Source: Apostichopus japonicus
Lineage: Eukaryota > Echinodermata > Holothuroidea > Aspidochirotida > Stichopodidae
Reading direction: 5' to 3'
Assembly (NCBI RefSeq): GCF_037975245.1
Contig: NC_092582.1
Coordinates: 7,935,001-7,999,000, forward strand
DNA: 64,000 nt
The notes under the pieces are model-generated. The model made no database searches. It worked only from the letters and a program-made list of their open reading frames with translations, and was not told where the DNA came from. Below are positions 10,922-23,770 of the stretch, piece by piece (the stretch's first letter is position 1; every line of letters starts with the position of its first letter). Position numbers and translations under genes: made by a program.

Positions 10922-13900
10922 ACAAATTTATAGGGTATAGCATTGAATTGCACTGACAAGAGGAGTTACAGTCATCAAAATAAGGATTTCTTTCTGTAAC
11001 TTTTGTTGCACTGTTGGTCTAGCCTGTTTTGTGTAATTGAATTACACCATAACCTGTTAACATATATTGAAATAGTCGGTATAGTGCTTGATAACCCATA
11101 CGGTAACGTACTAACCTATTTAAAGGACGGAGTTAACATCAAGGATTTATTCTTAGAAAGTATCTTTTATATGAGAGTATTATGTATGAATCATTCCCTG
11201 AAATATCCGCGTAAACTTGTGACACAGGAAGTCCACCTCACCTTCTTCTGAAATGACATTGAAGGTGTGAAGTTCAGTGGCGGATCCAGGATTTCGCCGA
11301 AGGGGGGGCCCAGATGGGAAATGCCTAATCGTCGTCCTGGGGGAGGGGTCTAAGGGGAGTGGGTGCCCCCCTCCCCTTTGGGAAAATTTCACAAAATATG
11401 GAGGTCCTCGGTGCAATCTGGTGCTACTTTTCGTGAAAGTTTGGAGTAAAATTTATTTCCAATAAATCATGTATTCATGGTTTGCCGGGCATATATTTGC
11501 AATTTCGAGCAATGAGCTGGGATTTACGTCTTTGGGGAGTAGGTGGTGATGCAAACTACTTTTTACCAGGCTACTCCAGGCCATTCGCGAGTTCCTGCTT
11601 GCGGGAAGATCACTATACATACATACATACATACATTTCATCTTGGATGCCCCCTTCCAGATGGAGACTATTGATGCAGTCAGAGTGCCCCTCTCACCTT
11701 CACTTTATCAGAATGATGGTGTACTCTTTTTGCAAATTTATTTTACAAAAAATTACACGCACAGTGGCGTAGCTAGGATTTTTTGAGTGGGGGGGCCATG
11801 GGGGGCTGTTCTTTCTTGTGGGGGGGGGGGCGGAGTTTACTATCTAAGCGGAGCGCCACCTTGGTTGGCGCGGAGCGTACAGAGAAAATTTGAGATTTCA
11901 GCACCCCCCAGATCGCAGGAGATGGCACCTGTGAGGCAAAATAGCAACCAAAAAGATGTGCAACTTTGGTGACAGAAATGCAAAAAAAGTTTTTTCTCTT
12001 TCATGCTGACTGGCCTTGCCAACTCAGCCAGACTTTTAACTTGAGGGAAGTTGGCATCATTTGTCGTTTCAAGCTGTCAAGGCCTTTCTCCCAACTCAAA
12101 CCCCTGTGGGCTACCGGTAGATTTGCAGGATATGCCCACATGTGGACTTAAATAGCATTAGAGGGAGGGGGTGGAAGACTAACACGCATCGATGTTTCGG
12201 TAATGGTCCACATTGATGGCTCGGTGCTTATTAGGCCATTTATTGGGTTTCTTGAGGCAGCTGTCATCAGAATCTGGCTTTTTGTGCCAATCGATAACCG
12301 ATAACATGTATTGGTATGTAAATTTCTTCTTCCTATATCTAGCAACACTCTAAAAAAAAATGAGTGGATTTCATTCCATTGGAGTGATCACTCGGCGCAC
12401 TTCAAATTAAAAGTACAATTTAACTCTATTGGAGTTAACCCCTTACTCCTAATATGAGTGAATATAACTCTATTAGGAGTTAAGATTTACTCCAATGGAG
12501 TGGAAATTCACTCTTATACCGGAATGTGCTCAGTGATCACCCCCATGGAGTGAAATTCACCTATGTTTTTATCAGCACAGTACAGTGCATATCATCATAG
12601 ACGTACGTACGTACTACGTACGTTCGTATATCAGACGCACTCGATACCCACGATACGATACGGTCCTGGAGAAACTATTTCCACTCATCATTTTTTAAGG
12701 CGATACAGTAGTGAGTATTGAACAGGCACAGCCGCATGTTTGCAGGAAATTCAGAATTCCCAATATTTTATATCTCTACCAATAGTGAAAATCATGTTTC
12801 GACAGTTTCGTGGACATAAAAAGTTGTTTTGTGGAATATTCAATGACATATCAGGGGCGGATGCAGGATTTGTGACAGGGGGGGGGTCTGACTGGTCCAG
12901 CCGCGCCTGAACGTAAGACTATCTAAGCGGAGCGCCATCATCGGTTGGCGCGGAGCGTACAAGAAAATTTTTGGCTTTACAAACCCCCCAGATGGCCGGA
13001 AACGGCACTTCCCGAGTATTCTAAGCAGCATGTACCTAGCCTGAAAATATGGATCTCATGTCTGCAATTTCAGGCCCCCCGTAGCTACGCCACTGATCAC
13101 GCATGGGGCACTTTCCCTCGAACGCGGTAAAAAAAAAAAAAAAAAAATCAGGATTTTCAAAAAGGGGGGGCCCGGGCCCCCCGGGCCCCCGGGCCCCCCT
13201 GGATCCGCCCCTGAAGTTACATTGAGCTATTTAACTAACTTCTTGGTAATTCATGTTTCCCTCGGTATGTGACTAAGTCAGAAGTGGTGAAAGCGAGGGC
13301 AATGATTCAGTCTTTGTCATACCGTGTAAATTACGTCTCATGAATAAGTAGAACAAACAAGGAAAATACTCATTTCTGTTAACAAAGTGTTTCCTTTCTA
13401 TAAGCGATATTTAACGAATCACATTGCCATACATTGACGCTATTATATGCGGTCATGACCGGTGAATTCATCCATGTGGTGAAACTATGTCTGCAGGCTT
13501 TTACAGAAATGCAAGGTACAATATCCGCTAATGGAGTAAAGTTATCAAAGATCTGTTAAAATGCATTACCACGTAAGGATATGAAGGTCAAAGAGTTACT
13601 AAAACTCAGTATTTTGGGGTAATGAAACCTGACCTATTAATTTCATATATCTCAAAACGTGAGTAAGTGTAACATACAAATTTCTACTTGAATATATCAA
13701 TGAAATAATAAGTACTAAATCTGAATTTATATATATTAGTGCATGGCTGTATCTACATCAGTGTAGAAATTATAGAGCGCATATGTATGCGATCAATACC
13801 AAATAGGTTAAGCCTATAGGTCTATGAGTCATTGTGTATATGATAGCTTGAGTTGCATTTTAGCATAAATACCATGCGCATTGGTTATACATATGGTTGC

Positions 13901-16900
13901 ATGAAATGTCATTTTCACATCTCAGTATGAATCACCGTACATTCATGCTTGATACTACCATGGAGCCTCTTATACAAGGGAGTTGTTAGAGAACACCTAG
14001 ACCATAGCCTAACAGCTTTATTTATATATACCTAACACCTTTGTTATACAAACCTAACAGTGAAATGACGTTGTTTCTCTTCGTAAGAACTGGTAAGGGG
14101 GTGGGGTAGGGCAGCGTGGAAGAAAATGGAGTGCTGAAGGACCGTGTATCGGAGTTACACTCCGTGACTGTCCATGGCGTTTATGCAACCATAGCCAGTG
14201 AACCAACTTGATATTAGAAAAGCTGTATACCGGTGGCGTAGGAAGGTACTTTTTTGTGGGGGAGGGGGCTGAAGACTGATGGCCGGCCTGGGGAAGGGGT
14301 TTCTATTTTTTGGCATTTCCAAGTGGCCTCAGATGCAATTTGGTGCAATGTAGCACACTTCAACACCCACTCCATCTTGTAAAAACTTTTGCATTTTCAC
14401 CTGGCCTTAGATGCAATTTGGTGCTCCAAATGAGATTTTTTTTCTCATTTGGAAATGAAAAAGGGGTTTTCTGACTTGCGAAGCGGGGGGCGGAATGATA
14501 CTTCCGCCCCTCCATATTTTTCACTGGGGGGCTGGCGCCCCCAAGCCCCCCGGTTCCTACGCCCTTGCTGTATACCAATAAAAGCCTTGCGGCTTTTGAA
14601 ACATTGACCACAACAGAAGCTAAAAAAATGTGGCTTCGAAGAAATTGGTAACCATGTGCACACATTCGCCCATTAATATTCAGTTGAAGTATCATATCCT
14701 GTACCACAGACTTGGAGTTTACTTTATGTTAACTCTTTCCTCGTTCGTTACCTGTCTTTCATTGTCATTTCAACACTGCGGTTGTATGTTAGGCTATATT
14801 TATATATAACCATATCATTCATGTCATTTCAACACTGCGGTTATATGTTAGGCCTATATTTATATATAACCATATGAACCTATCACTTGGCATTAAACCA
14901 GCAAGGATTTCGTGGGCCATGGTAGTTTCTCCTGACGCTTTCAGTTGATAGAGCACCTTTTTTGGGATTGTCAAATTACTTCAAACTTTATATTAGATAT
15001 TGAGCGACGTATTCTAGGTATGCAATTTATTTTCACCAAGAGTGACATTTTCTTTGGCTACAAGCTAATTCTGAGTCATCCGTATAATTTCCTCATCTTT
15101 CATTTGAAGTACTATATCTTTAGTCAAAAGATGAATAATGAAGTGCCAATATTAAATGAATTTATCAATAAATTTAAGTTCATCCTTCAAGTAGAAAAAA
15201 GTTTGGATAGATCTCATATTCGGAGCAAAATAACTTATGATAGCCTTTGTACTGCGTTCAGAAATTGTCATTTTATTCATGAACTCAGTTAAACGTTGAA
15301 ATTACTACGTATAAGCGATAGTTATGATATTATTAGATACGTTAAAAAAAATGCATTCAATATTCATATGTACACATGCATGTATTTACAGAATAAATGA
15401 GATGGAAAAAAAATATTATAATTATTATAATTATTATTATTATTATTATTATTATTATCGATAATTCGTGACACAGTTTAAACAGGCTGCCATATAACTT
15501 GCCACATATAACTTCATCCTTTAATAAATATGATATTTATTGCATATTGTATATTATGTCCCAGCAATATGGTGAGGTTACAGAAAGGAGGAATAAGGAA
15601 TTTGGTGGTTTTCTCAATCTGTCGATTGAATATGGTTTGAATAATCTTCAGGGATGGGGGGCGGGGGGGGGTGATACATGGATAATAATTTATTATTTTC
15701 TTCGTTTTGTTGAGATTGATCAACGTATACAAGCAGGAACAAGAATTCTTTTAGATTTTTCGACTCTCATATTATGTACATTATTTCCCTTAGGTATGAA
15801 AACTATACAGTCAAAGTGAACGTAGATGGAAAACCAGTGATGTTAGATTTATGGGATACATCTGGACAAGAATGTCTGGACCGTGTACGACCATTATCTT
15901 ATCTTAATACAGTAAGTACAGGTTACCCAACATTTTCAGGCAGTCACAGGAGAACCGGACCTAATCCGTGCACTTTTGTAGAACTCTTACGAAGAAAATG
16001 CTTGTAAACAACATAACTCCCGCAAAAAGTAATCCATCGTATGGAAGGTAGGGCTGGTTAAAATAGTCGTCTAGTCGTGTCAGGGGTCACCCATCTTTAC
16101 AATGTGTGATGTCATAGTGCCAGTGGCAAAGGAGGCACGGGCAATCCCCACTTCCGATCTTCAGTCGGGGGAAATGGTTCCGACGGAGACGAAAAGGACC
16201 ACTACCACGGGTGTGACCTCCCCCCTCTCGCTTTTGCACCATTTTACGTATATTTTGTGTCTGTGGAAGGATCTCCCAACCCCCTACATATGAGACAGTT
16301 TCAATGACACCGGGACAACCCCCCCCCCCTCACCTCAGTTTCATTTTAAAATTCTTCACTTGCCTCTGGCACTCCCATACATTTTCAGATCCCTGCCTTA
16401 ATCAGTCGGGGAAACTTTGAATTTGATTGTTTATTTGCACAAACTTCCGTTTAGAGCTACTAACAAAAACTATAAATTACAGTCTAAATATGCCCCAGAA
16501 TGCATAATTTGTCTTCTATATGTTTTTTATTCTGGGGGAGAAGCCCTGCACAATTCCCCCATACATGCTTATATTACCATCGACAGTAACCCCTTCTTTG
16601 TAAAACACGACAGTTAAACCCACCTTTGTAAAAAAAAAAAAAAAACACTGCATTCACATCTGGCCATCCCATAAGGGTTCATCTCCGTACCTAAATCAGT
16701 CCGGGGAATTTGGGAGTTTATTATTATTCATTAGCACAATCCTGAGCTACATCTAGAGACCTATAAAGTTCTGCCTCAGTAGGCACCAATTTGACGTTTA
16801 AAAATTTATTATTTTGGAGTGGACTCCCACCCCCCCCCCCCCGACAATCAGCTACGTACAGTGATCCAAGTTTTTCCTCCCCCTTCTCCTCCTTTAACAA

Positions 16901-18558
16901 ATCCTTTATTCTCCTCTGGGTCTGCCTCAAAATTTCAGCCTCATGCCTTAATCAGTCGCTCCCCAACCCCCTCCCTCAGATTTTTGAAATCAGGTACACG
17001 CCACTGCTTAGTGGAATAATTTGGTTATGTTAATAATTTCTATATCTTAGCACCAACATTGCTAGACCTACCTCGCTCAGAGAAAAAAAAAACTTAATGT
17101 TAACGTTTAGTTAGAGATTTATGTCAAAATGAGGAAAGCTATCCCTTTAGTAAACGTGCTGTTAATCTGCATGAAAACCTTCTTTAACCATGCATAGAAT
17201 ATGATATAGTTTCAAGGAAACATCAGTCCGGGTGGAGTGTGGCAGGGGAAGGCCGGATGAGGGTTGGTGGGTGGGGGGGGGCGGACCATAGAATATGATA
17301 TAGTTTCAAGGAAACATCAGTCCGGGTGGAGTGTGGCAGGGGAGGGCCGGATGAGGGTTGGTGGGGGGGCGGACTTGTTTGTTAGTAGTGTCTCTTTGAC
17401 CTAAATTATCGACGATCCATTGTTGTGTGTTAGATTCCCCTTTAACTATATAGCTGCAAGGTGTTTCCACAAGTTTGTGTCATCTTCATTGTTGATACTA
17501 TACAATACAAGTCGTTATATCTCCCGGTCTTTATTGTTCCAGATTTGGAAGTTTGCCCTAAATTGTCTCAAGTTCACGTCTTTAAATCATTATTGCATAA
17601 GCATTGCATACTATATATAATAACAATATAGTGTATACTGCAGCAGTAGTGATCCATATATGCTTTTCTGCTGATCCGTTTTGCTGTACATCAGCTAGCC
17701 CTGCAGCCCTGCGCTGATTACCATTGTGAACATCTAGTTTAATGACATTGTCACTGCATGGTACGCTAAACAAAAGAGAAAATATTGTCATGGAAAGACA
17801 AACACAAAACTACAATAGAACGGGCACAAAGAGATTGATCGTAGTGACAATGCACTTTTCCAATTGTCTATATATGGTCATCATCACTGATTAAGACGTC
17901 AATATGATATATCAAGTGCAATATACTAACGGTGTGTTTTATACAGACATTCGTGTACAAAACTTTCAAAGGGACCGTCTTGGAAATACACACCAAAAAA
18001 ATGCTAGAATGGATACAAAGTTTCCAATTCTTACAACGAGATTTGGAAAACGGTGTCATAATATTGTATATTCATAATTATGGTCACGATATTTTAAGGT
18101 GTCTTGGCAGTTGCGAACTAGCCTGATGAGTGTGTGTGTGTGTGTGGGCGGGGTGGGGTGGGGGTGGGGGTTGGAGGTGGAGGGGAAGAGAGCCCCGGGA
18201 TAATTAGTTTTGTAGGTGCGCAACTAAAATATCCTATAGAAATGACATAGAAAATCAAATAATTTAGATTGATAAGTCGAAATTCTTAAATCAAATTCAA
18301 GTTAATTTCGAGATATAATGTCGTACATTTTGACTCATGCTTCCTTGAGTAAAACTTACACTTATATTACCCCCCCCCTCCCTCCCACCCCCTCCCAACC
18401 CCCAACCCCCCACAAAATGGCAGGATGTCAAAATTGGTAATGACCGGTAAGATATTAACACGAAATTTACAGCCATTTACGAAGCATTTACCTTCACTAA
18501 TTCGTCTTATATTAATTTGTCTAATTGAGCATTACTCAATTAATGTAGAGAGTTAGTA

Positions 18559-18595
<37 letters not shown>

Positions 18596-19654
18596 GGTTT
18601 CTTGTAGGCCCTATTGACATAGACGTTCGGGACCGTCACAATATGGGGGAGGGGCAACCTCCCCCCCCCCCCCCGCCTCGTACACCTATGGATATTGAGA
18701 TATCATACCCCGGTAATGATCATGCATGCCCTAACTAAATATATTATAAACACTATCAAATGTCGGATCATATGAAATAAATATGTTCTATATTCCACAG
18801 AGTGTGTTGTTACTATGTTTCTCACTGACGTCAAGATCATCCTACCAAAATATCAAAGAAAAATGGTACCCTGAGATACGACACCACTGTCCAAATACAC
18901 CTATCATCCTAGTAGGAACCAAACAGGACCTAAGGGGTGACGAAAAAGGAAACTGTGAACAACAGAGGAAGTCTGATAGCGAATCAGCAGTGATAACACA
19001 TTCACAGGTTTGGTTTGTATAGTTATCTATCTTTCTATCTATCTTTCATTAAATGTTATAAATTTATGATTGTAATCCCTTTCATATACCACTACTCCCT
19101 ACCGCAAGGTCTCTTCCTACCTATACATCTCATCATGTTTCAAACATGGGAAAGGAAAGTTCTCCAAAACTGATAGTTACATATAGCAGGAGTGGCGGAG
19201 GAAGTTTCCATTCGTGGGATGGGGGAGGGAAGCTGGCCGACTTCAAGGGCGCCGGTAAATGTCACTTTAATTTGATGGGGGAAAAACTAGAGTTACCTCA
19301 AAACTTTCAGACAAAATGGAATGGTCCCTCTGTGCATTCCATACCACAGATTCCAGATTTTTGGAGTGGGGGGGGGGGGGGGGTTCCTCTTGAGCTGCCA
19401 ACGATTATGCGCTCCCTATAAGTACCAGCAGTATCAGTGAAAACATCCACATTTCCGAGTCTCATGATGGTTGTTTATCTAATTTCTTTTCTTCTCCTCT
19501 TTAATAGGGATTGCGTTTGCAAAAGAAGGTTAAAGCTGTTAAGTATGTTGAATGTTCCGCCCTGACACAAGAAGGATTGAAAGTCACCCTACACGAAGCA
19601 ATACGGGCTGCCTTATGTAAATCTAACAATACACATAAATGCAGCATAATGTGA
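7841..19654 (+). CDS. R1: divergent Rac-like Rho-family GTPase, five exons
   Basis: Exons are 7841-7884, 10185-10256, 15794-15911, 18801-19007 and 19508-19654, all with GT/AG borders; the joined CDS is 588 nt (195 aa). Visible motifs: P-loop GDRAVGKS (13-20), switch I with YVPTVYENY (Thr38 = Rac Thr35), WDTSGQE (59-65), TKQD (118-121), CSAL (163-166) and a C-terminal CAAX box CSIM. Rac proteins are membrane-anchored GTP switches controlling actin and NADPH oxidases (family knowledge). Odd points: the residue equivalent to Rac Gly12 is Arg, Ala59 is Ser, Asp38 is Glu, Tyr64 is Leu, and the polybasic stretch before CAAX is missing. The catalytic Gln61 equivalent is kept. All exons are open, so I call it a gene, not a pseudogene. 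The start ATG follows atcacc and has no in-frame alternative nearby. Its introns are much longer than those of R2-R5 and full of transposons. Confidence 0.88.
8940..9410. repeat. Minisatellite, period about 98 bp, in R1 intron 1
   Basis: About 4.5 imperfect units contain cagaacctgctttct, catccattgcc and ggtaacagataacgacaag. Long open frames on the minus strand here result from the repetition. Confidence 0.85.
9640..10184. other. R1 intron 1, right part, with a MITE end
   Basis: Poly-G/poly-C runs and a cctcctacgcctatg end at 9937-9951 resemble the right terminus of the 5800-6361 family. No matching left end was identified. Confidence 0.4.
10257..11270. other. R1 intron 2, left part, no gene seen
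   Basis: AT-rich with an (AT)n run at 10890-10913. No coding similarity was recognised. Confidence 0.5.
11583..11620 (+). mobile_element. SINE 3' tail fragment
   Basis: ttcgcgagttcctgcttgc followed by a short ACAT repeat matches the tail of the tRNA-derived SINE at 33831-34042. Confidence 0.5.
11762..13095. mobile_element. hAT-like element nested in the 11276 element
   Basis: Ends cagtggcgtagctagg and cgtagctacgccactg are inverted repeats. The flanks tacacgca and atcacgca agree at 6 of 8 bases, as in an aged 8-bp target duplication. It carries two copies of the TATCTAAGCGGAGCGCCA...TTGGCGCGGAGCGTAC module (near 11845 and 12918). Confidence 0.6.
12349..12565. repeat. Foldback repeat rich in ACTCC/GGAGT palindromes
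   Basis: Words such as ttactccaatggagtgg, tggagtgatcactc and gagtgaaattcac recur on both strands, giving strong self-complementarity. It resembles a short MITE inside the larger element. Confidence 0.5.
13215..14222. other. R1 intron 2, middle part, no gene seen
   Basis: AT-rich single-copy-looking DNA without recognised features. Confidence 0.5.
14231..14567. mobile_element. hAT-like MITE with perfect 8-bp target duplication
   Basis: The element begins cggtggcgtaggaagg and ends cggttcctacgcccttg; CTGTATAC flanks both sides (14223-14230 and 14568-14575). Confidence 0.8.
14765..14880. repeat. Two tandem units of about 60 bp
   Basis: gtcatttcaacactgcggtt and tatatttatatataaccata occur twice in a row in R1 intron 2. 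Confidence 0.75.
14945..15292 (+). mobile_element. LINE ORF2 C-terminal fragment, sense to R1
   Basis: An open frame of 115 codons starts at the knuckle (IEHLFWDC) and continues with [20 protein letters not shown] and [11 protein letters not shown], then stops at a natural C-terminus. It is homologous to minus-strand fragments at 1-200 and 20690-21060. This is a typical 5'-truncated insertion inside R1 intron 2. Confidence 0.75.
15420..15460. repeat. ATT microsatellite
   Basis: Tandem TTA units following the LINE tail; may mark its 3' end. Confidence 0.7.
15912..17195. other. R1 intron 3, left part
   Basis: Several poly-C runs and short low-complexity ORFs; no gene or defined element. Confidence 0.45.
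17196..17375. repeat. Two tandem units of about 90 bp in R1 intron 3
   Basis: agaatatgatatagtttcaa through gggttggtggg occurs twice, nearly identical. Confidence 0.85.
17376..18800. other. R1 intron 3, right part
   Basis: Contains GT and G-rich runs (18130-18185), C-rich runs (18370-18412), an (AT)n run (18560-18591) and a short G/C-bounded MITE-like remnant (about 18619-18692). No gene seen. Confidence 0.45.
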
Positions 19655-20600
19655 GCATGCTCATTAATCCACTCGGGTTTAGTCTGATTTTTACTCTTAT
19701 GCCAAAGAAAGAAGAGAAGAAATAACTGAATGATGAAATAAGAAACTCAAGCAACGTGCACGCGAGAGGATGGAAAACGTTACTACAAGCAGTCTATATA
19801 CCTTCAGATTTAATCCGTATTAATTATATCGGAGACAATGCAGTCTGCAGAGAAGGTTCACAAACAATGGAGCGCGACTCACAAGTGGGTCGCAAAACTT
19901 GTATTGGTATTTATTCCCACGCCCATGTATCTGCAGTTTTCTGAGCTTGCTGTCGTCCAGAGTTCAATCTAATTTTCATACATTCTGAGCATCCGACGAT
20001 TTTGAGGGTGGGATCTGTTGATGGGTCGTGGCTCAATCCTCGTAGAAGTTCCTGGGTGATGGGCTTAACAGTTAGCTTGTGGATCGCTTGTCTAATGACT
20101 AGGCACATCAAAGTGCTAGAAGAAGGGCTAGATTTGACTGTACAATGCCGCAGAGATATCGTGCTAATAATTTATACATAGGCATATGTTTAGTTAACCT
20201 GGTCCAGTAATTGAGGCTTAATTTCAATTTCTGGTGGCGAGGCAAGGAAAGGAGTCGCTGATTTATTCTCGATTCATGAATGATTGATTAATTTAGCTAT
20301 TATAACTTACAGAGGTATGGAGCTGTTCACTATCTGATATACAGAACGAGACTGAAGACGTTACTGAAAAAGTTTGCACACATCGCTATCATATGTTAAC
20401 TTTCCACCAATCAGCGCTTTTTAACACTTGATTTACATATATCCAAGGACGATAACCAATCATATGAGTCTCATATATAGTTGTAGGATATCGGTCAAAA
20501 GTGAACAATCACCTATTCATAACTTGTTCGTCTTGCTTGTTTTTACGTGCTTTATATAGACACTATAGTGTGTGGCTATAGTCTTTTGTTTTTTACAAGA
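19655..20600. other. Downstream of R1, no gene seen
   Basis: No clear AATAAA lies close after the R1 stop. Short ORFs here have no recognisable features. Confidence 0.4.
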
Positions 20601-22760
20601 TTTTTTTTCCATCTCATTTATTCACGATAGACATATAAATATAAATGTTATATATGAAGCATTCTGGTATATACAATATGTCCTTAACTTCATTCAAATA
20701 AAAAGTGACAATTTGTAAAAGCAATACACAGCTTATCATGCGATATTTTACGGAATATCTTCGAATTTTTAAGTTTTTTTTCCACTTGCAGAATGAACCT
20801 ATATTTATTTAAAAAATCATTCAATATTTTTTTTTTACTAAAAATGTACTGCTTCAAGTGAAAAATATGAAAATGGTTTGGGTTGCTTAAAAGAAGTTTA
20901 TAGCCAAAGAAAATATCCAGTTTGGTAAAAACAAATTGCGCTCCAAAAATACTTTGTTCTACATCCAATATAAAATTAGAAGTTATACCACAATTCCAAA
21001 AAAGGTGTTCATTAGTTTCCTCATGACAGAAAATACATCTAGCGTTCTCATTAATATTCGTTTCACATGGTAGGTAATTTTTTCCTAATATACGGTGGAG
21101 AAAACGAATCTGAAAATTGCGAATCTTACTCTCATTACATGATCAAAAAAGGAATACGGAAAATGGTCTGCCACTTGTAAATCATTGAACTCAAAATAAA
21201 TATTCCATTTATCAATAGTGTAATGCAAAGTCAATTTGTTTTTGTCTGTGTATCGTGTTTACCATTCTAAGTATTTGGCCGGATTCCTTTATTGTCAAAC
21301 TACACCATGCTGAATGCCAAGGTGCGGTTACGGTCGGCCGAACTCTCTATATAACGAGCAGTTTGACGGTGGCGCTAGTCCTCTTTCCCGTGACGCAGCC
21401 TCTCAGATCTTCGACTGCCGCTGTTTGAGTTATTCCTTCTTGCCATAACATATGAACCTGTCTGGATGTTTATCTTATAACAACCCCTTTCCGTTTCCTG
21501 TAATTCTGCCCAGCACCGACGTCGTTATCGTAATTAATCAGAATTAACAACCTGCTTACCTGAACTTTTATAAATACTTACCTGTGGAAAACGCATTAAC
21601 CAGTCATGTACCAAGCGGCCGGACCAACCCCTACAGCACCGGACCCTACCAAAAGGAGGTACCTCTGCGCGCGTTGACTTAAGTTCTAAGCACCGGTACG
21701 TTATAAAGGACAGTATTATATTCCATTGTACATATAACCATGGAGGTAAACTACCCTTTCTTCTACTTTATCGTCTGCCGATTCCTTTCCCACTCCGAAC
21801 ACAAAAACCTAAAATAACTATATACCTGTATCTGACTTCGTATCAATAACGACAGCGGGTACATATAGAGCCTTTATTAAAGTCCTATAGATATAACGTA
21901 GGCGCGTAGCGAGGAATTTGCAAAAGGGAGGGGCGAAGCCAGTAGGCAAACTATCTAGCGCCACCATAAGTTGGCGCGAAGCGTACCCATAAGTTGGCGC
22001 GAAGCGTACAAGAATATTTTGGCGGAAAATGCCTCCCAGATCGCTGGAAATGACACTACCCAGGCCTTGTAAGTTGCATCTAAGCATTTTCTATTTTGAA
22101 ATTACTAGGGATATCATAAAAAAATATGCTCAAGGGGGCGCCCCCCCCCCCCCCTTCGCACCCCCGCTTGGATACGCGCCTGAGTGGAGCTTGTTGTATA
22201 ATGTCATAATTATCAATTAAATCATTATTTACCACAGCTATATTATCTTTCCAATGTCTAGGTATAGCTAATATAATACCTTGATATAAAGTGAATAGAA
22301 ATACATCAAGAGAAAATTTCTGCCTAAACTGTTTTAATGAAAGGAGACAATTATTGCTGTCCAACTAATGCCCACCCTCACCACGCCCTTTTGATACATA
22401 CAATTATAGAAAATAATGTTATCATTTATCTTGATGGATGAATTATTCCAAATAATTTTCATTTAGAAATTCCCAATAGGGTTCTTGTATAAGAATAACA
22501 AGACCAGGCCCTGCAAACATAAAAAATAAATTAGCAGTTTTAATATCATTACTGTGAAAATTGCAATTAAATAAACAATTATTTCCATACTTCTTTAAAT
22601 AAAAAATATATAAAAAAACAATTTCCAGTCCGCTGTAGTACCGTCGGTATACCTTTTAATCCAGGTGCATTTGAGACGGACTAATAAAGGATTTAATATG
22701 TGAGCCTTTAAGCCCCCATTCTCAATAGAACCAATTAAAGTGTTACGGGCTAAGATAGGC
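20600..22760 (-). mobile_element. Second copy of the decayed L1/Tx1-like LINE
   Basis: Matches 1-2370 in order and orientation, without the 328-884 insert. Minus-strand fragments include the C-terminus (20690-20968), the middle (22190-22364) and the thumb region ending with DWKLF (22620-22750). The sequence then jumps to the counterpart of 4905, so about 2.5 kb is missing relative to the first copy. A 19-bp local duplication lies in its MITE near 21985. Confidence 0.75.
21899..22182. mobile_element. MITE, same insertion as 1554-1816
   Basis: Inverted ends taggcgcgtagcgagg and ggatacgcgcctg, at the same place in the LINE, so it was present before the duplication. Confidence 0.65.
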
Positions 22761-23005
22761 TCGTTTGTCCAGCTTCTAGTCATTGCTGGAGGTAAGTTAT
22801 GCCAGACGAGAGGGGCCGGTGAGATTGGTGGGTGGGGCTTCAGGGAAAAGTTTGAATAAAGATGTCTGTTTCATTGTAATATGTACTTGGAAAATGAAAA
22901 AACTTAAGAAAATACCAGTAAATAAAGGCAGAGTGACATGCGTTATTTCCCGGGCGTGACCTGGCTCAATAATAATTATAATAATAAAAATGATGATGAT
23001 GATAT

Positions 23006-23075
<70 letters not shown>

Positions 23076-23117
23076 GGTAATGATGATAATTATGGTGGCG
23101 GTCATGGTGGATGGTGG

Positions 23118-23150
<33 letters not shown>

Positions 23151-23270
23151 CGACGACGATGACGATGATGGCTTAAAGTGTCTGTAATAAGTTTTCCGTT
23201 TTCTTGTACATTTTTTTTTTAATTGTGTCCCATCACAGCGTGCCTAAGAAATTATTGGTACGATGAAGAT
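22745..23270 (+). repeat. Copy of 4905-5340 with expanded GAT/GGT microsatellite
   Basis: The trinucleotide tract at 22990-23165 is longer than in the first copy. Predicted poly-Asp, poly-Met or poly-Ile proteins here are not genes. Confidence 0.85.
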
Positions 23271-23629
23271 TCTAACACATGCATGAAAGGATCTTTCGTA
23301 TCGTATGCATGAATTGCGGTGTACTGGCCAATAACTTGGACTATTGTACCTGCCATACGTTCATAATCGGTGACCAATGCGATTGCTGAAAGTAAAAGAG
23401 AAAAAGAAAACAGTTCGCCAATTGTCTCATGATTTTGAAAGAGGAAATGCGTTATTTAGTCGAAAATATGTATGTATGGAGTCAACTCCATATGTAACAA
23501 ATTGTAATATTTAACAAACTTTGTTTAACAAACATATTTGTATTGGCATAAAAACATAACATAACAAACATAATTAACAAACATTTAACACATAGTATTC
23601 ATACTTGCTGTAATTAATTTATCTAATTA

Positions 23630-23635
<6 letters not shown>

Positions 23636-23678
<43 letters not shown>

Positions 23679-23736
23679 TGTATGTATGTATGTATGTATG
23701 TATGTATGTATGTATGTATGTATGTATGTATGTATG

Positions 23737-23767
<31 letters not shown>

Positions 23768-23770
23768 ATA
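23636..23770. repeat. ATGT tetranucleotide microsatellite with AT borders
   Basis: More than 20 uninterrupted tandem ATGT units between AT runs. Confidence 0.95.

Larger units (their letters stand above)
11276..13214. mobile_element. Composite hAT-like insertion in R1 intron 2
   Basis: Left end cagtggcggatccagg and right end cctggatccgcccctg are inverted repeats, with gaagtt or aagtt at both borders. It contains other elements nested within it (11762-13095, and 12852 onwards). Confidence 0.55.

Noticed and set aside
7841-19654. R1 as a pseudogene
   Set aside because: All five exons are open, the splice borders are canonical and the reading frame joins to exactly 196 codons with an intact CAAX box.
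22797-23187. Open frames encoding poly-Ile, poly-Asp and poly-Met
   Set aside because: Direct translation of the GAT/GGT microsatellite.
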